DNA from: Streptomyces sp. NBC_00273
GTDB lineage: Bacteria > Actinomycetota > Actinomycetes > Streptomycetales > Streptomycetaceae
Direction of reading: 5' to 3'
NCBI RefSeq assembly: GCF_036178145.1
Contig: NZ_CP108067.1
Location: 3,782,001-3,846,000, forward strand
DNA: 64,000 nucleotides
In this document: positions 10,164 through 20,294 of the stretch, piece after piece
How positions within the stretch are numbered: position 1 is the stretch's first letter
Layout of the letters: each line of letters opens with the position of its first letter
Program-made: the position numbers and the translations under genes
Notes under the pieces: generated by a model
What the model was told of the DNA's origin: nothing
Databases searched by the model: none
Seen by the model: the letters and a program-made list of their open reading frames with translations, nothing else

Positions 10164-11009
10164 TCACGGCAGGGCCTTGCGGGCCGTAGCGAAGCGCGGG
10201 CGGTTGTTGAGGTCCGGGTGGTCGGCCGCGTCGGCCCAGCCCCGCTCCTCGGCGAAGATCCACGGCACCTGGCCGCCCTGGGTGTCGGCGTGCTCGATGA
10301 CGACGATGCCGCCGGGCCGCAGCAGCCGGTGGGCGGTCCGCTCGATGCCGCGGATGGTGTCGAGGCCGTCCTCGCCGGAGAAGAGCGCCATCTCCGGATC
10401 GTGGTCGCGGGCCTCGGGGGCGACGTACTCCCACTCGGTCAGCGGGATGTACGGCGGGTTGGAGATGACGAGGTCGACCTGGCCGTCGAGCTCGGGCAGT
10501 GCGCTCAGGGCGTCGCCCTGGTGGACGGTGACCCGGGAGCCCTCGGCGTTCTTGCGGGTCCACCGCAGGGCGTCCTCGGACAGCTCGACGGCGTGCACGC
10601 GCGAGCGCGGCACCTCCTGGGCCATGGCCAGCGCGATGGCGCCGGAGCCGGTGCACAGGTCCACGATCAGCGGTTCGACGACGTCCATCGCGCGCACGGC
10701 GTGTATGGCCCAGTCCACGACCGACTCGGTCTCGGGCCGGGGCACGAAGACCCCGGGCCCGACCTGGAGCTCCAGGTACCGGAAGAAGGCGCGGCCGGTG
10801 ATGTGCTGGAGCGGCTCGCGCGCCTCGCGGCGGGCGACGGCCTCCCAGTAGCGGGCGTCGAAGTCCGCGTCCTTGACGTGGTGCAGTTCCCCCCGTTTGA
10901 CGCCGTGCACGAAGGCGGCGAGCTCCTCCGCGTCGAAGCGCGGTGAGGGCACGCCGGCGGCGGCCAGCCGCTGGGTGGCCTGGGCCACCTCGGCAAGCAG
11001 CAAGTTCAC
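10164..11009 (-). CDS. prmC: Peptide chain release factor N5-glutamine methyltransferase
   Basis: SAM-dependent methylase of the GGQ glutamine in RF1 and RF2, 281 residues. A helical N-terminal substrate domain (1-80) precedes a Rossmann methyltransferase core with motif I DLCTGSGAIALA and the catalytic NPPYIP motif that holds the glutamine amide. It lies 47 bp downstream of prfA, its substrate gene, the classic prfA-prmC pairing. ATG at 11009 follows a CCGGAGGACC ribosome site. Confidence 0.95.
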   Translation of the reverse strand: MNLLLAEVAQATQRLAAAGVPSPRFDAEELAAFVHGVKRGELHHVKDADFDARYWEAVARREAREPLQHITGRAFFRYLELQVGPGVFVPRPETESVVDWAIHAVRAMDVVEPLIVDLCTGSGAIALAMAQEVPRSRVHAVELSEDALRWTRKNAEGSRVTVHQGDALSALPELDGQVDLVISNPPYIPLTEWEYVAPEARDHDPEMALFSGEDGLDTIRGIERTAHRLLRPGGIVVIEHADTQGGQVPWIFAEERGWADAADHPDLNNRPRFATARKALP

Positions 11010-11056
11010 GCTGGTCCTCCGGGCTGCTGTCGTACGGGGGTGATGCGGGGGTCGGG

Positions 11057-12136
11057 TCAGTGCGCGGCCGCGAGCTTGGCCGCGGAGTCCGTGTCGACAC
11101 AGGCCTGGATGACCGAGTCGAGGTCACCGTCGAGCACCTGGTCCAAGTTGTACGCCTTGAAACCGGTCCGGTGGTCCGAGATCCGGTTTTCCGGGTAGTT
11201 GTACGTACGGATCTTCTCGGAACGGTCCACGGAGCGCACCTGGCTGCGGCGCACGTCCGAGGCCTCCTGCTCGGCGGCTTCCTGGGCCGCGGCCAGGAGC
11301 CGCGAGCGCAGGATGCGCATGGCCTGCTCCTTGTTCTGGAGCTGGCTCTTCTCGTTCTGGCAGGAGGCGACCACACCGGTGGGGATGTGCGTGATGCGCA
11401 CGGCCGAGTCGGTGGTGTTGACGGACTGGCCGCCGGGGCCGGACGAGCGGTACACGTCGATGCGGAGGTCGTTCATGTTGATCTCGACCTCGACCTCCTC
11501 GGCCTCCGGGGTGACGAGCACGCCGGCGGCGGAGGTGTGGATGCGGCCCTGGGACTCGGTGGCCGGAACCCGCTGGACGCGGTGCACGCCGCCTTCGTAC
11601 TTCAGGCGGGCCCAGACGCCCTGGCCGGGCTCGGTGGCGCCGTTGCCGCCCTTGGTGCGGACGGAGACCTGGACGTCCTTGTAGCCGCCGAGCTCGGACT
11701 CGGTGGCGTCGATGATCTCGGTCTTCCAGCCCACGCGCTCGGCGTAGCGCAGGTACATGCGCAGCAGGTCGCCGGCGAACAGCGCCGACTCGTCGCCGCC
11801 CGCGCCCGCCTTGACCTCGAGGAGCACGTCCTTGTCGTCGCTGGGGTCGCGCGGAACGAGCAGCAGGCGGAGCTTCTCGGTGAGCTCTTCGCGCTGTGCG
11901 GTCAGTTCCTTGGCCTCGGCAGCGAAGTCGGGGTCGTCGGCCGCGAGCTCCTTGGCCGTCTCGATGTCCTCGGCGGACTGCTTCCAGGCACGGAAGGTCG
12001 CGACGATCGGGGTCAGTTCCGCGTAGCGCTTGTTCAGCTTGCGCGCGTTGGCCTGATCCGAGTGGACCGAAGGGTCGGCGAGCTTCTTCTCAAGATCGGC
12101 GTGCTCGCCGACCAATTCCTCGACCGCTTCGAACAT
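11057..12136 (-). CDS. prfA: Peptide chain release factor 1
   Basis: Recognises UAA and UAG stop codons and triggers peptide release. It has 359 residues, the usual length. The PAT anticodon-like tripeptide (191-193, in [11 protein letters not shown]) fixes RF1 specificity, and the catalytic GGQ is at 235-237 in [13 protein letters not shown] at 12136 has CAGGAGT 6 nt upstream; a longer open frame to 12379 lacks these cues. The gap to rpmE holds a strong terminator, so prfA has its own promoter in the short region 12137-12198. Confidence 0.97.
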   Translation of the reverse strand: MFEAVEELVGEHADLEKKLADPSVHSDQANARKLNKRYAELTPIVATFRAWKQSAEDIETAKELAADDPDFAAEAKELTAQREELTEKLRLLLVPRDPSDDKDVLLEVKAGAGGDESALFAGDLLRMYLRYAERVGWKTEIIDATESELGGYKDVQVSVRTKGGNGATEPGQGVWARLKYEGGVHRVQRVPATESQGRIHTSAAGVLVTPEAEEVEVEINMNDLRIDVYRSSGPGGQSVNTTDSAVRITHIPTGVVASCQNEKSQLQNKEQAMRILRSRLLAAAQEAAEQEASDVRRSQVRSVDRSEKIRTYNYPENRISDHRTGFKAYNLDQVLDGDLDSVIQACVDTDSAAKLAAAH

Positions 12137-12198
12137 CGGGGGACTCCTGGGGTGAAAGGTGCGAAGGACTGCGGGGGACGTGCCGGAACGACGACAAA

Positions 12199-12251
12199 GG
12201 CGCCGGTCCGGCCGCCCCCGAGTGGACAGGGGGCGGCCGGAGACCGGCGCC
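12199..12251 (-). terminator. Rho-independent type terminator after rpmE
   Basis: A long GC-rich stem of about 21 bp with one bulge (GGCGCCGGTC.GGCCGCCCCC pairing with its complement) and a 9-nt loop begins 10 nt past the rpmE stop in the direction of transcription. No U run follows, as is common for Streptomyces terminators. Confidence 0.85.
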
Positions 12252-12260
12252 TGGGTCGCG

Positions 12261-12479
12261 CTACTTCTTGGCCGCACCCTTGCCGAAGCGCGCCTCGAAG
12301 CGGGCCACGCGGCCACCGGTGTCGAGGATCTTCTGCTTGCCCGTGTAGAACGGGTGGCACTCGGAGCAGACCTCGGCACGGATGGTGCCCTCGGTCAGGG
12401 TGCTACGGGTGGTGAACGACGCGCCGCAGGTGCAGCTGACCGCGGTCTCGACGTACTCGGGGTGAACATCGCGCTTCAA
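12261..12479 (-). CDS. rpmE: Ribosomal protein bL31, zinc-binding form
   Basis: Large-subunit protein of 72 residues. Four cysteines in the pattern SCTCG and [11 protein letters not shown] (C16, C18, C38, C41) mark the zinc-ribbon (C+) form, which is normally made when zinc is plentiful; Streptomyces usually also carry a cysteine-free paralogue under Zur control elsewhere. The C-terminus [17 protein letters not shown] is the conserved bL31 ending. The start at 12479 has GGAGACACC upstream. Its promoter should lie in 12480-12662, where I cannot name it with confidence. Confidence 0.97.
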   Translation of the reverse strand: MKRDVHPEYVETAVSCTCGASFTTRSTLTEGTIRAEVCSECHPFYTGKQKILDTGGRVARFEARFGKGAAKK

Positions 12480-12662
12480 GGTGTCTCCTAGATTCGGGAG
12501 GGCGCCGGGTCGCAGGAGCCGAATTGCGTACTGCGTGAACCGGGGCCGACAGACCAGTCTGCCAGGACCGGGCCGCCTGTCAAAATTCTGAGGACGCCTC
12601 CCTCAACGGCAGGGGGTCGCCATCTATTCCGCACCGGTTCGGGGACCCTGCGGGAACGGGTC

Positions 12663-13763
12663 CTACTGGACGATCGACCCGGCGGCGCTCTTGTCCCCGG
12701 AGGAGTTCACGGTGGCCTCGGCCGGGATCGGCCGGTCCGCCAGCAGGGCGTCCCAGACCATCTTCGTCTCCTTGGTGAGCGGGGCCACGCGGTTCGGGTC
12801 GCGGGGGTCCGTGGTCACCGGCAGCGTGATCATCTGCATGTCCTGGGCGTCGATGCCCTGGAGCCCCTGGGCGAAGCCCATGAGGGACTTCACGTCACCG
12901 AGCGCCTTGTCGGTGGTGATCGCCTTGGTCGCGGAGTCGGCGATGCCGAGCAGCTTCTTGGGGTTGTCGAAGACCCCGACGCCCTTCACCTGCTTGATGA
13001 GCGCCTTGATGAAGGCCTGCTGGAGCTGTATTCGACCCAGGTCGCTGCCGTCGCCGACGCTCTTGCGGGTGCGTACGAGGCCGAGGGCCTGCTCCCCGTC
13101 GAGCTTGTTGGTGCCGGCCGCGAGGTCGAGGTGGCTGGCGCCGTCCTTGATCGGCTTGGTGGTGGTCACCTCGACGCCGCCGAGGTTGTCGATGATCTTC
13201 TTGAAGCCGGTGAAGTCGACCTCTATGTAGTGATCCATGCGGATCCCCGACATCTTCTCGACGGTCTTGACCGCGCACGCGGCCCCGCCGACGGTGAACG
13301 CCTCGTTGAACTGGGTGCGCTGGCCACCGGGGTCGGTCTTCCCGCCCGAGGTCGGGCAGGAGGGCCGGGAGATCATGGTGTCGCGCGGTATCGACACGAC
13401 GCTGGCCTTCTCGTGGCCCTCGTACAGATGGATGATCATCGCCGTGTCGGAGCGGGCGGAGCCGCCGTCGTCCTGGCCGTACTCGCCGTTGGCGCCGCCG
13501 CGGGAGTCGGAGCCGAGGACGAGGATGTCCATCGAGCCGTTGTCGACGTTCTGCGGGCGGTCGGTGCCGAGGGCCTGGTCGATGTCGACGGTCTTCAGGT
13601 TGCCGTTGAACTTGAAGTAGAAGTAGCCGATCCCGGCTCCCCCCAGCAGGACCACCCCCGCGGCGCTCCAGGCGGCGACGGCGACGGCTCTGCGGCGCCT
13701 CGGCGGCTTGCGACGGCGCCGGGCCGCGGCACGGCCGCCGTGGTCCTTGCTCTCCTCGGTCAT
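12663..13763 (-). CDS. LytR-CpsA-Psr (LCP) family cell-wall glycopolymer ligase
   Basis: Membrane-anchored phosphotransferase that attaches lipid-linked glycopolymers to peptidoglycan. It has 366 residues: a basic cytoplasmic start (RRRRKPPRRRR), one membrane span (about 27-48) and an extracytoplasmic LCP domain. The LCP signatures are present: DILVLGSDSRGG, ARSDTAMIIHL, SIPRDTMISRP, the ITFNEA-like QFNEAFTVGGA and GEQALGLVRTRK. ATG at 13763 with GAGGAGAG is chosen; the open frame extends upstream without support. Proximity to the wecA-like transferase suggests a common glycopolymer pathway, by inference only. Confidence 0.92.
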   Translation of the reverse strand: MTEESKDHGGRAAARRRRKPPRRRRAVAVAAWSAAGVVLLGGAGIGYFYFKFNGNLKTVDIDQALGTDRPQNVDNGSMDILVLGSDSRGGANGEYGQDDGGSARSDTAMIIHLYEGHEKASVVSIPRDTMISRPSCPTSGGKTDPGGQRTQFNEAFTVGGAACAVKTVEKMSGIRMDHYIEVDFTGFKKIIDNLGGVEVTTTKPIKDGASHLDLAAGTNKLDGEQALGLVRTRKSVGDGSDLGRIQLQQAFIKALIKQVKGVGVFDNPKKLLGIADSATKAITTDKALGDVKSLMGFAQGLQGIDAQDMQMITLPVTTDPRDPNRVAPLTKETKMVWDALLADRPIPAEATVNSSGDKSAAGSIVQ

Positions 13764-13936
13764 GCTCTCCTCAGTCCTGTGTCCGGTCCCCTGGTCGTTC
13801 GGCCCGCCGTCCACCCCGCGGTTCCTCTGACACAGACGGGCGTACGCCGCGCAGGGTTCCATTCCGGCCCGAACCGCCCCGCGGGGGCGGAACCGCCCCG
13901 CTGGGGCGCCCGTACCCAGAAAATCCGTCCGTACGC

Positions 13937-13974
13937 GCGACAGCCCCCGCCGCGGGTGCGGCGGGGGCTGTCGC
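13937..13974 (-). terminator. Perfect hairpin terminator after rho
   Basis: A perfect 17-bp stem (GCGACAGCCCCCGCCGC with its complement) and a GGGT loop sit 20 nt past the rho stop. The stem is symmetrical, so it could also insulate the LCP gene promoter. Confidence 0.88.
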
Positions 13975-13994
13975 GGTGATGCGTGTGCCGGACG

Positions 13995-16070
13995 TCAGTC
14001 GTCGTTCTTGCCCGACGGGGTCGTCTTGGCGATCTGCATCAGGAACTCGGCGTTCGACTTCGTCTGCTTCATCTTGTCGAGCAGCAGCTCGATCGCCTGC
14101 TGCGAGTCGAGCGCGTGCAGCACCCGGCGCAGCTTCCAGACGATGGCGAGCTCCTCCGCGTTGAGGAGGATCTCCTCCTTGCGGGTGCCCGACGGGTCGA
14201 CGTCGACGGCCGGGAAGATGCGCTTGTCGGCGAGCTTCCGGTCGAGCTTGAGCTCCATGTTGCCGGTGCCCTTGAACTCCTCGAAGATCACCTCGTCCAT
14301 GCGCGAGCCGGTGTCGACGAGCGCGGTGGCCAGGATGGTCAGCGAGCCGCCGTCCTCGATGTTGCGCGCGGCACCGAAGAAGCGCTTCGGCGGGTACAGC
14401 GCGGTCGAGTCGACACCACCGGACAGGATGCGGCCGGAGGCGGGCGCCGAGAGGTTGTACGCACGGCCCAGACGGGTGATGGAGTCCAGCAGGACGACCA
14501 CGTCGTGACCCAGCTCGACGAGACGCTTGGCGCGCTCGATGGCCAGCTCGGCGACGGTGGTGTGGTCCTCGGCCGGGCGGTCGAAGGTCGAGGAGATGAC
14601 CTCGCCCTTGACCGACCGCTGCATGTCGGTGACCTCTTCCGGACGCTCGTCGACCAGGACGACCATCAGGTGGCACTCGGGGTTGTTGACGGTGATCGCG
14701 TTGGCGATCGCCTGCATGATCATGGTCTTACCGGTCTTCGGCGGGGCCACGATCAGGCCTCGCTGACCCTTACCGATCGGCGACACGAGGTCGATGATGC
14801 GGGTGGTCAGCACGCCCGGGTCGGTCTCCAGACGGAGCCGGTCCTGCGGGTACAGCGGGGTGAGCTTCTGGAACTCCGGGCGGCCGCGGCCGGATTCGGG
14901 CGCCATGCCGTTCACCGAGTCCAGACGCACGAGGGCGTTGAACTTCTCGCGGCGCTCGCCGTCCTTGGGCTGGCGCACGGCACCGGTGGTGTGGTCACCC
15001 TTGCGCAGACCGGCCTTGCGGACCTGAGCGAGGGAGACGTACACGTCGTTGGGGCCGGGCAGGTAGCCCGAGGTCCGGATGAACGCGTAGTTGTCGAGGA
15101 TGTCGAGGATGCCCGCGACGGGGATCAGCACGTCGTCGTCGGCGACCTGCGGCTCGCTCGGCGCGAACTCGTCACGGCCACGGCGGCCACGACGGTCGCG
15201 GTAGCGGCCGCGACGGCCGCGACGGCCGTCCTCACCGTCGAAGTCGTCCTGGGGACCGTTGTCCTGGCGGTCCTGACGGACCTGCTGCTGGCCCTGGCCG
15301 CGGCCGCCCTGCTGCTGACGGTCGGCGCGCTCCTGACGGCCGCCGCCCTGGCCGCCCTGCGCGCCCTGGCCCTGACCCTGGCCGCCCTGGCCCTGGTCGT
15401 CGGCCTTGGCGCCGCGGTCACGGCGGTCGCGCTGACGGTCGGTGCGCTCGGCACGGTCACCGCGGTCACGGCGGTCGCGACGGCCACGGCCTTCGCCGTC
15501 CTGGCCCTGCGCCTGGCCGGCGGAGACCGCGGTGGCGGCTTCGGCCTTGGCCTCGGACGGGGCGGTGGCGGCGGGCGCGGTCTCGGTCTTCTGCTCGACC
15601 TGTACGGCGACGGGGGCCGAGGCCTCCGGGCTGCCGGAGGGGGCCGTGGCACGGCGGCGGCGGCGCTCGCCGACCGGGGCATCCTCGCTGGCAGGCTGAC
15701 CCGGGATCTCGATCTGCGCCTGCACTGCGGGCTTCTCGGCGGGCGCCTCGGCGGCGGCCTCACCCGTGCGGGCCTTGCTGGTGGCGCGGCGCTTCGGCTT
15801 GGCCTCGGCGGTGGCTGCGGCGGTGGAGGCGGCGGCCTTGGGGGCACCGCTGCCCGCCTGCGCCTCCTTGATGACCTCGATCAGCTGGCTCTTGCGCATC
15901 CGCGCGGTGCCCCTGATCCCGAGGCCCGACGCGACCTGCTGCAGCTCGGCCAGGACCATGCCGTCAAGGCCGGTGCCGGTGCGTCGACGCTTGGGTGCGG
16001 CGCCCGCGGCGGGGGCACTGGTGTCGACAGAGGTGTCGGCAGCGCCCATCAGATCGGTGGTGTCGCTCAC
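13995..16070 (-). CDS. rho: Transcription termination factor Rho with large N-terminal insert
   Basis: Hexameric RNA helicase that ends transcription. It has 691 residues against about 420 in E. coli. A Rho_N helical domain (about 35-70) is followed by an insert of roughly 230 residues (71-300): first A/K/E-rich, then R/D/G/Q-rich with many RDRR and GQGQ units. Then come the RNA-binding OB fold (about 310-390) and the ATPase core with P-loop APPKTGKT (442-449) and the Walker B/Q-loop region [16 protein letters not shown]. Starts at GTG 16070 with AAGGACC 7 nt upstream. Such inserts are known in actinobacterial Rho and add RNA affinity. A perfect hairpin ends the transcript. Confidence 0.96.
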   Translation of the reverse strand: MSDTTDLMGAADTSVDTSAPAAGAAPKRRRTGTGLDGMVLAELQQVASGLGIRGTARMRKSQLIEVIKEAQAGSGAPKAAASTAAATAEAKPKRRATSKARTGEAAAEAPAEKPAVQAQIEIPGQPASEDAPVGERRRRRATAPSGSPEASAPVAVQVEQKTETAPAATAPSEAKAEAATAVSAGQAQGQDGEGRGRRDRRDRGDRAERTDRQRDRRDRGAKADDQGQGGQGQGQGAQGGQGGGRQERADRQQQGGRGQGQQQVRQDRQDNGPQDDFDGEDGRRGRRGRYRDRRGRRGRDEFAPSEPQVADDDVLIPVAGILDILDNYAFIRTSGYLPGPNDVYVSLAQVRKAGLRKGDHTTGAVRQPKDGERREKFNALVRLDSVNGMAPESGRGRPEFQKLTPLYPQDRLRLETDPGVLTTRIIDLVSPIGKGQRGLIVAPPKTGKTMIMQAIANAITVNNPECHLMVVLVDERPEEVTDMQRSVKGEVISSTFDRPAEDHTTVAELAIERAKRLVELGHDVVVLLDSITRLGRAYNLSAPASGRILSGGVDSTALYPPKRFFGAARNIEDGGSLTILATALVDTGSRMDEVIFEEFKGTGNMELKLDRKLADKRIFPAVDVDPSGTRKEEILLNAEELAIVWKLRRVLHALDSQQAIELLLDKMKQTKSNAEFLMQIAKTTPSGKNDD

Positions 16071-16502
16071 GAAGGGTCCTTCCCTGGAGCGGACGTCGGC
16101 CTGTCTGGCTCGGCGACCGGTTGTGCTGTCCGACAGCAGTCCTAGGTGTGGACCGTGCCGGGGCGGTGGTCCGCCGGTAGAAGTACGGCGGAAGAAACGT
16201 GCATGGCTGGTTCCGGCGAGAAGCCCCCGAGCTGAAAGCGTGGGAATGTCACGCCGATTCCGGAGCGTGCTCGAAACTGCTGGAGGTGATCAAAGCAGTC
16301 GGGGAGGCTCCCGGAAGAAATGTGGTCCCGAATGGGGACACTGAGCACCGAGCCATGACGGCTTCCGATGCGCACTTGAGACTAACACTACCGGATCCAA
16401 TAGATATTCCCCCTCTCAATCACCGGCAATCGCGCCCTTCCGTGCGGGCGGCCTGCCCCGGCCGCCCGCCCCTGACCGGCTGTGCACTCCGGGAAAGCGG
16501 CT
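16071..16502. other. Rho leader and promoter region
   Basis: The 432 bp between rho and thrB are markedly less GC-rich around 16200-16430 than the flanks. The region holds the thrB terminator at its right end and, presumably, the rho promoter and a long untranslated leader. A 77-codon open frame (16142-16375, minus) is present but has mixed codon use and no ribosome site. Long leaders are common for autoregulated rho genes; the exact promoter cannot be called by eye. Confidence 0.45.
16444..16469 (-). terminator. Hairpin terminator after thrB
   Basis: A perfect 10-bp GC stem (GCGGGCGGCC with its complement) and a 6-nt loop lie 33 nt past the thrB stop. Confidence 0.7.
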
Positions 16503-17429
16503 CTAGCCGCCCTGGGTGCCCAGCGGAAGTACGCTCGCGCCCGCGGCGTCGAGGGCGAGCCGGTTGGCCGCCCACCCCTCGCCCGCGAGCTGCGCGACCT
16601 TGTCGGCCGCGCCGTTGTCGACCAGCGCGAGGACCGTGGGGCCCGCGCCGGAGATGACCGCGGGGATCCCGTCCGCCCGCAGCCTGTTGACGAGTGCCAC
16701 GCTCTCTGGCATCGCCGGGGACCGGTACTCCTGGTGGAGCCGGTCTTCGGTGGCCGGCAGGAGGAGCTCGGGACGCCTGGTCAGGGCTTCCACGAGCAGG
16801 CCCGCGCGGCCCGCGTTGGCGGCCGCGTCCACGTGCGGGACGGTGCGCGGCAGCAGGCCGCGCGCCGTCTCCGTGAGGACCGGCTTGGAGGGTACGAAGA
16901 CCACCGGAACGATGGATTCGGCGGGCTCCATCCGGATCGCCTTGGCGCTGCCGCCGTCCATCCAGGCGAGGGTGAAGCCGCCGAGCAGACAGGCGGCGAC
17001 GTTGTCGGGGTGCCCCTCGATCTCGGTGGCGAGCTCCAGCAGCGCCGCGTCGTCGAGCTTGGTCTCGCCGCCTATGGTCACGGCGCGGGCGGCGACGATG
17101 CCGGCGCAGATGGCGGCGGAGGAGGAGCCGAGTCCGCGACCGTGCGGGATGCGGTTGGCGCAGACGACCTCCAGGCCGCGCGGCTGGCCGCCCAGCAGGT
17201 CGAAGGCGGTGCGCATGGAGCGTACGAGCAGGTGGCTCTCGTCCCGCGGGAGGGTGTCGGCGCCCTCACCCGCGATGTCGATGTTCAGACCGGAGTCGGC
17301 CACCCGGACGACTACGTCGTCGTAGAGCCCCAGGGCCAGGCCCAGGGCGTCGAAGCCCGGGCCGAGATTGGCACTGCTGGCGGGGACGCGCACCCGTACG
17401 GCGGCGGCGCGGAACGCTGGACCGGCCAT
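16503..17429 (-). CDS. thrB: Homoserine kinase
   Basis: GHMP-family kinase that phosphorylates homoserine with ATP for threonine synthesis. It has 308 residues. The N-terminal VRVPASSANLGPGFDALGLAL and the ATP-loop PHGRGLGSSSAAI are characteristic, as is the C-terminal GAGPTVLAL. ATG at 17429 has AAGGAG 12 nt upstream. It is read in the same direction as thrC and hom, but 418 bp of non-coding DNA with a large inverted repeat separates it from thrC, so it probably has its own promoter. Confidence 0.95.
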   Translation of the reverse strand: MAGPAFRAAAVRVRVPASSANLGPGFDALGLALGLYDDVVVRVADSGLNIDIAGEGADTLPRDESHLLVRSMRTAFDLLGGQPRGLEVVCANRIPHGRGLGSSSAAICAGIVAARAVTIGGETKLDDAALLELATEIEGHPDNVAACLLGGFTLAWMDGGSAKAIRMEPAESIVPVVFVPSKPVLTETARGLLPRTVPHVDAAANAGRAGLLVEALTRRPELLLPATEDRLHQEYRSPAMPESVALVNRLRADGIPAVISGAGPTVLALVDNGAADKVAQLAGEGWAANRLALDAAGASVLPLGTQGG

Positions 17430-17847
17430 CGTCCGATGACACTCCTTGTGACTGTGCGAGATCTTCGCTCTTCGCTGGCTCGCTGCGAATGTACTGGAGA
17501 ACGTACGACACCCGAAGGCCCTCGGGGCAGCACCGCAGTCATATGCGCGGTGGCGGATGTAGGTACAGCGTATCGAAGGAAGGTTCTCTCGCGACATAGG
17601 GCGCACAGGAGGCGCACGATGCGTGTCGCGGACTTCGACCGACTTCGACCGACTTCAGCCGTATTTTTGTTGCCGTACGGGTGAGTTGCCGGGTTCCGAA
17701 GGTTCTCGGGAAGGCCCCTGCGGGACCTCGCGAGTCCTCCGGAACCCGGCTCACACGGTGGTGGTGCGGTACTGCCGGGCACTGCGTGCTGCGGGTGCTG
17801 CTCGACTACTGCGGTGCGGCTACGACGGTGCGGCTACGACGCTGCCG
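17430..17847. repeat. thrC-thrB intergenic region with short tandem and inverted repeats
   Basis: No gene is seen. The region contains three near-copies of GACTTCGACC in tandem (about 17631-17659), two to three copies of TGCGGCTACGAC near 17812-17842, and an inverted repeat with perfect 11-bp arms (GCCGGGTTCCG at 17688-17698 and its complement at 17740-17750) around a 41-nt loop. The inverted repeat may end thrC transcription. The thrB promoter should be close to 17450-17600, where AT content rises. Confidence 0.5.
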
Positions 17848-18918
17848 TCAGACCAGACCGAGGCGCACGGCGGCGGCTTCGGCGTCCACCGGAACGGTGA
17901 CCGGCTGCGGAGCGCCGGCGATCGCCCAGTCGGGGTCCTTCAGGCCGTTGCCGGTGACCGTGCACACGATCTTCTGGCCGGGGTCGACCAGGCCCAGCTC
18001 AGCGGCCTTGAGGAGGCCGGCCACCGAGGCCGCCGAGGCCGGCTCGACGAAGACGCCCTCCTGTGAGGCCAACAGCCGGTAGGCGGCGAGGATCTGGCGG
18101 TCCGTCACCTCGTCGATGAAGCCGCCCGACTCGTCACGTGCGGCCAGCGCGTACTCCCAGGAGGCCGGGTTGCCGATCCGGATCGCCGTGGCGATGGTGT
18201 GCGGCTCCTTGACGATCTCGCCGCGCACGATGGGTGCGGAGCCGGAGGCCTGGAAACCCCACACGCGGGGCGTACGGGTGGAGAGGCCGTCGGCCTTGTA
18301 CTCCTTGAAGCCCCTCCAGTACGCGGTGATGTTGCCCGCGTTGCCGACCGGCAGCACGTGGATGTCGGGCGCGTCACCGAGCGCGTCGACGATCTCGAAC
18401 GCGGCCGTCTTCTGGCCCTCGATACGCACCGGGTTGACCGAATTGACCAGCGCGACCGGGTAGTTGTCGGAGAGCGCGCGGGCCAGGTTCAGGCAGTCGT
18501 CGAAGTTGCCGTCCACCTGGAGGATCTTGGCCCCGTGCACCAGGGCCTGGCCCATCTTGCCGAGCGCGATCTTGCCGCGGGGCACGAGCACCGCGGAGAC
18601 CATCCCGGCGCGCACCGCGTACGCGGCGGCGGAGGCCGAGGTGTTGCCGGTGGAGGCGCAGATGACCGCCTTCGCACCCTCCTCCTTGGCCTTCGTGATC
18701 GCCATGGTCATGCCGCGGTCCTTGAAGGACCCGGTGGGGTTCGCCCCCTCGACCTTCAGGTGCACCTCGCATCCGGTGCGCTCGGAGAGCACCTGGGCGG
18801 GAACGAGGGGAGTGCCACCCTCGCGGAGCGTCACCACGGGAGTCGTGTCCGTCACCGGCAGGCGGTCCCGGTACTCCTCGATGATGCCGCGCCACTGGTG
18901 GGTGCGATTGCTGCTCAT
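17848..18918 (-). CDS. thrC: Threonine synthase
   Basis: PLP enzyme that converts O-phosphohomoserine to threonine, 356 residues, the short class common in Gram-positives. The PLP lysine is K66 in [13 protein letters not shown]; the phosphate-binding [15 protein letters not shown] and the [15 protein letters not shown] segments are present. ATG at 18918 with TAAGGACC upstream, only 6 bp after the hom stop, so the two genes form one transcript. Confidence 0.96.
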   Translation of the reverse strand: MSSNRTHQWRGIIEEYRDRLPVTDTTPVVTLREGGTPLVPAQVLSERTGCEVHLKVEGANPTGSFKDRGMTMAITKAKEEGAKAVICASTGNTSASAAAYAVRAGMVSAVLVPRGKIALGKMGQALVHGAKILQVDGNFDDCLNLARALSDNYPVALVNSVNPVRIEGQKTAAFEIVDALGDAPDIHVLPVGNAGNITAYWRGFKEYKADGLSTRTPRVWGFQASGSAPIVRGEIVKEPHTIATAIRIGNPASWEYALAARDESGGFIDEVTDRQILAAYRLLASQEGVFVEPASAASVAGLLKAAELGLVDPGQKIVCTVTGNGLKDPDWAIAGAPQPVTVPVDAEAAAVRLGLV

Positions 18919-18924
18919 GGGTCC

Positions 18925-20229
18925 TTACTCCCCTTCAACACGCATGATGCTGGCGACACCGCGGACGGTGTCCAGCTTCCGCAGCGCCTCGACGGTCCCG
19001 GAGAGGGCGGCGTCGGGTGCGCGGTGAGTGACGACGACGAGGGAGGCCTCGGTGCCGCCCCCGTCCTGACGACCTTGCTGGCGGACGGTGTCGATCGAGA
19101 CACCGTGCTCCGCGAAGGTGGTCGCCACCTGGGCGAGGACGCCCGGCTTGTCCGCCACATCGAGGCTGATGTGGTAGCGGGTGACGACGTCCCCCATGGG
19201 GCTGACCGGCAGCTGGGTGTACGCCGACTCGCCGGGCCCCGTTGCCTCGGCGAGCTTGTTGCGGGCGACGGCGACGAGGTCGCCGAGGACCGCGGACGCG
19301 GTCGGCGCGCCGCCCGCGCCGGGCCCGTAGAACATGAGCTGCCCGGCGGCCTCCGCCTCGACGAAGACGGCGTTGTACGCCTCGCGGACGGAGGCGAGCG
19401 GGTGGCTGAGCGGGATCATCGCCGGGTGGACGCGGGCGGTGACGGACTCGCCGTCGGCGGCGCGCTCCAAGATGGCGAGGAGCTTGATGGTGCAGCCCAT
19501 GCGCTTGGCGGAGGCGAAGTCGGCGGCGCTGACCTCCGTCATCCCCTCGCGGTACACGTCGTCGAGGCGGACGCGGGTGTGGAAGGCGATGCCGGCCAGG
19601 ATCGCGGCCTTGGCGGCGGCGTCGTAGCCCTCGACGTCGGCGGTCGGGTCGGCCTCGGCGTACCCGAGGGCCGTGGCCTCGTCGAGCGCCTCCTGGTACC
19701 CGGCGCCGGTGGAGTCCATCTTGTCGAGGATGAAGTTCGTCGTGCCGTTGACGATGCCCATCACACGGTTGATCTTGTCGCCCGCGAGCGACTCGCGCAT
19801 CGGGCGGACCAGCGGGATGGCGCCGGCGACGGCGGCCTCGTAGTAGAGGTCCAGCCCGTGCTGCTCCGCGGCGGCGTGCAGCGCGGCGCCGTCCTGGGCG
19901 AGCAGCGCCTTGTTCGCGGAGACCACGGAGATGCCGTGCTCGAAGGCGGTGGTGATGAGGGTGCGGGCCGGCTCGATGCCGCCGATGACCTCGATGGCGA
20001 TGTCGATGTCACCGCGTTTGAGCAGGGCGGTCGCATCGGTGGTGATCAGCGCCGGGTCGATGCCCTCACGGACCTTGGAAGGGCGGCGCACGGCCACGCC
20101 GGCGAGCTCCACGGGCGCGCCGATCCTCTGCGTGAGGTCGTCGGCGTGCGTCGTCATGATGCGAGCCACCTCTGAGCCGACCACTCCACAGCCCAGCAGC
20201 GCCACCTTCAGCGGACGCGTACGCATCAT
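18925..20229 (-). CDS. hom: Homoserine dehydrogenase
   Basis: NAD(P)H-dependent reduction of aspartate semialdehyde to homoserine, the branch point to threonine and methionine. It has 434 residues: a Rossmann domain with LLGCGVVGSEV, the catalytic domain with NGTTNFILDKM and GYAEADPTADVEGYDAA, and a C-terminal ACT domain (about 350-430, starting near TRYHISLDVADKPGVL) that should give threonine feedback control. Two adjacent ATG codons (20229 and 20226) are possible starts; the first is chosen after homologues. GAAAGG lies upstream. It heads the hom-thrC pair. Confidence 0.96.
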   Translation of the reverse strand: MMRTRPLKVALLGCGVVGSEVARIMTTHADDLTQRIGAPVELAGVAVRRPSKVREGIDPALITTDATALLKRGDIDIAIEVIGGIEPARTLITTAFEHGISVVSANKALLAQDGAALHAAAEQHGLDLYYEAAVAGAIPLVRPMRESLAGDKINRVMGIVNGTTNFILDKMDSTGAGYQEALDEATALGYAEADPTADVEGYDAAAKAAILAGIAFHTRVRLDDVYREGMTEVSAADFASAKRMGCTIKLLAILERAADGESVTARVHPAMIPLSHPLASVREAYNAVFVEAEAAGQLMFYGPGAGGAPTASAVLGDLVAVARNKLAEATGPGESAYTQLPVSPMGDVVTRYHISLDVADKPGVLAQVATTFAEHGVSIDTVRQQGRQDGGGTEASLVVVTHRAPDAALSGTVEALRKLDTVRGVASIMRVEGE

Positions 20230-20294
20230 TCGACCTACGCCTTTCGATCTTCCATCAGTCCCCGTGCGGGCGGTTTGCCCGCCGGGTGGAACAA

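Noticed and set aside
16142..16375. 77-codon open frame in the rho leader
   Set aside because: Mixed codon use, no ribosome site; could be a leader peptide but evidence is lacking.
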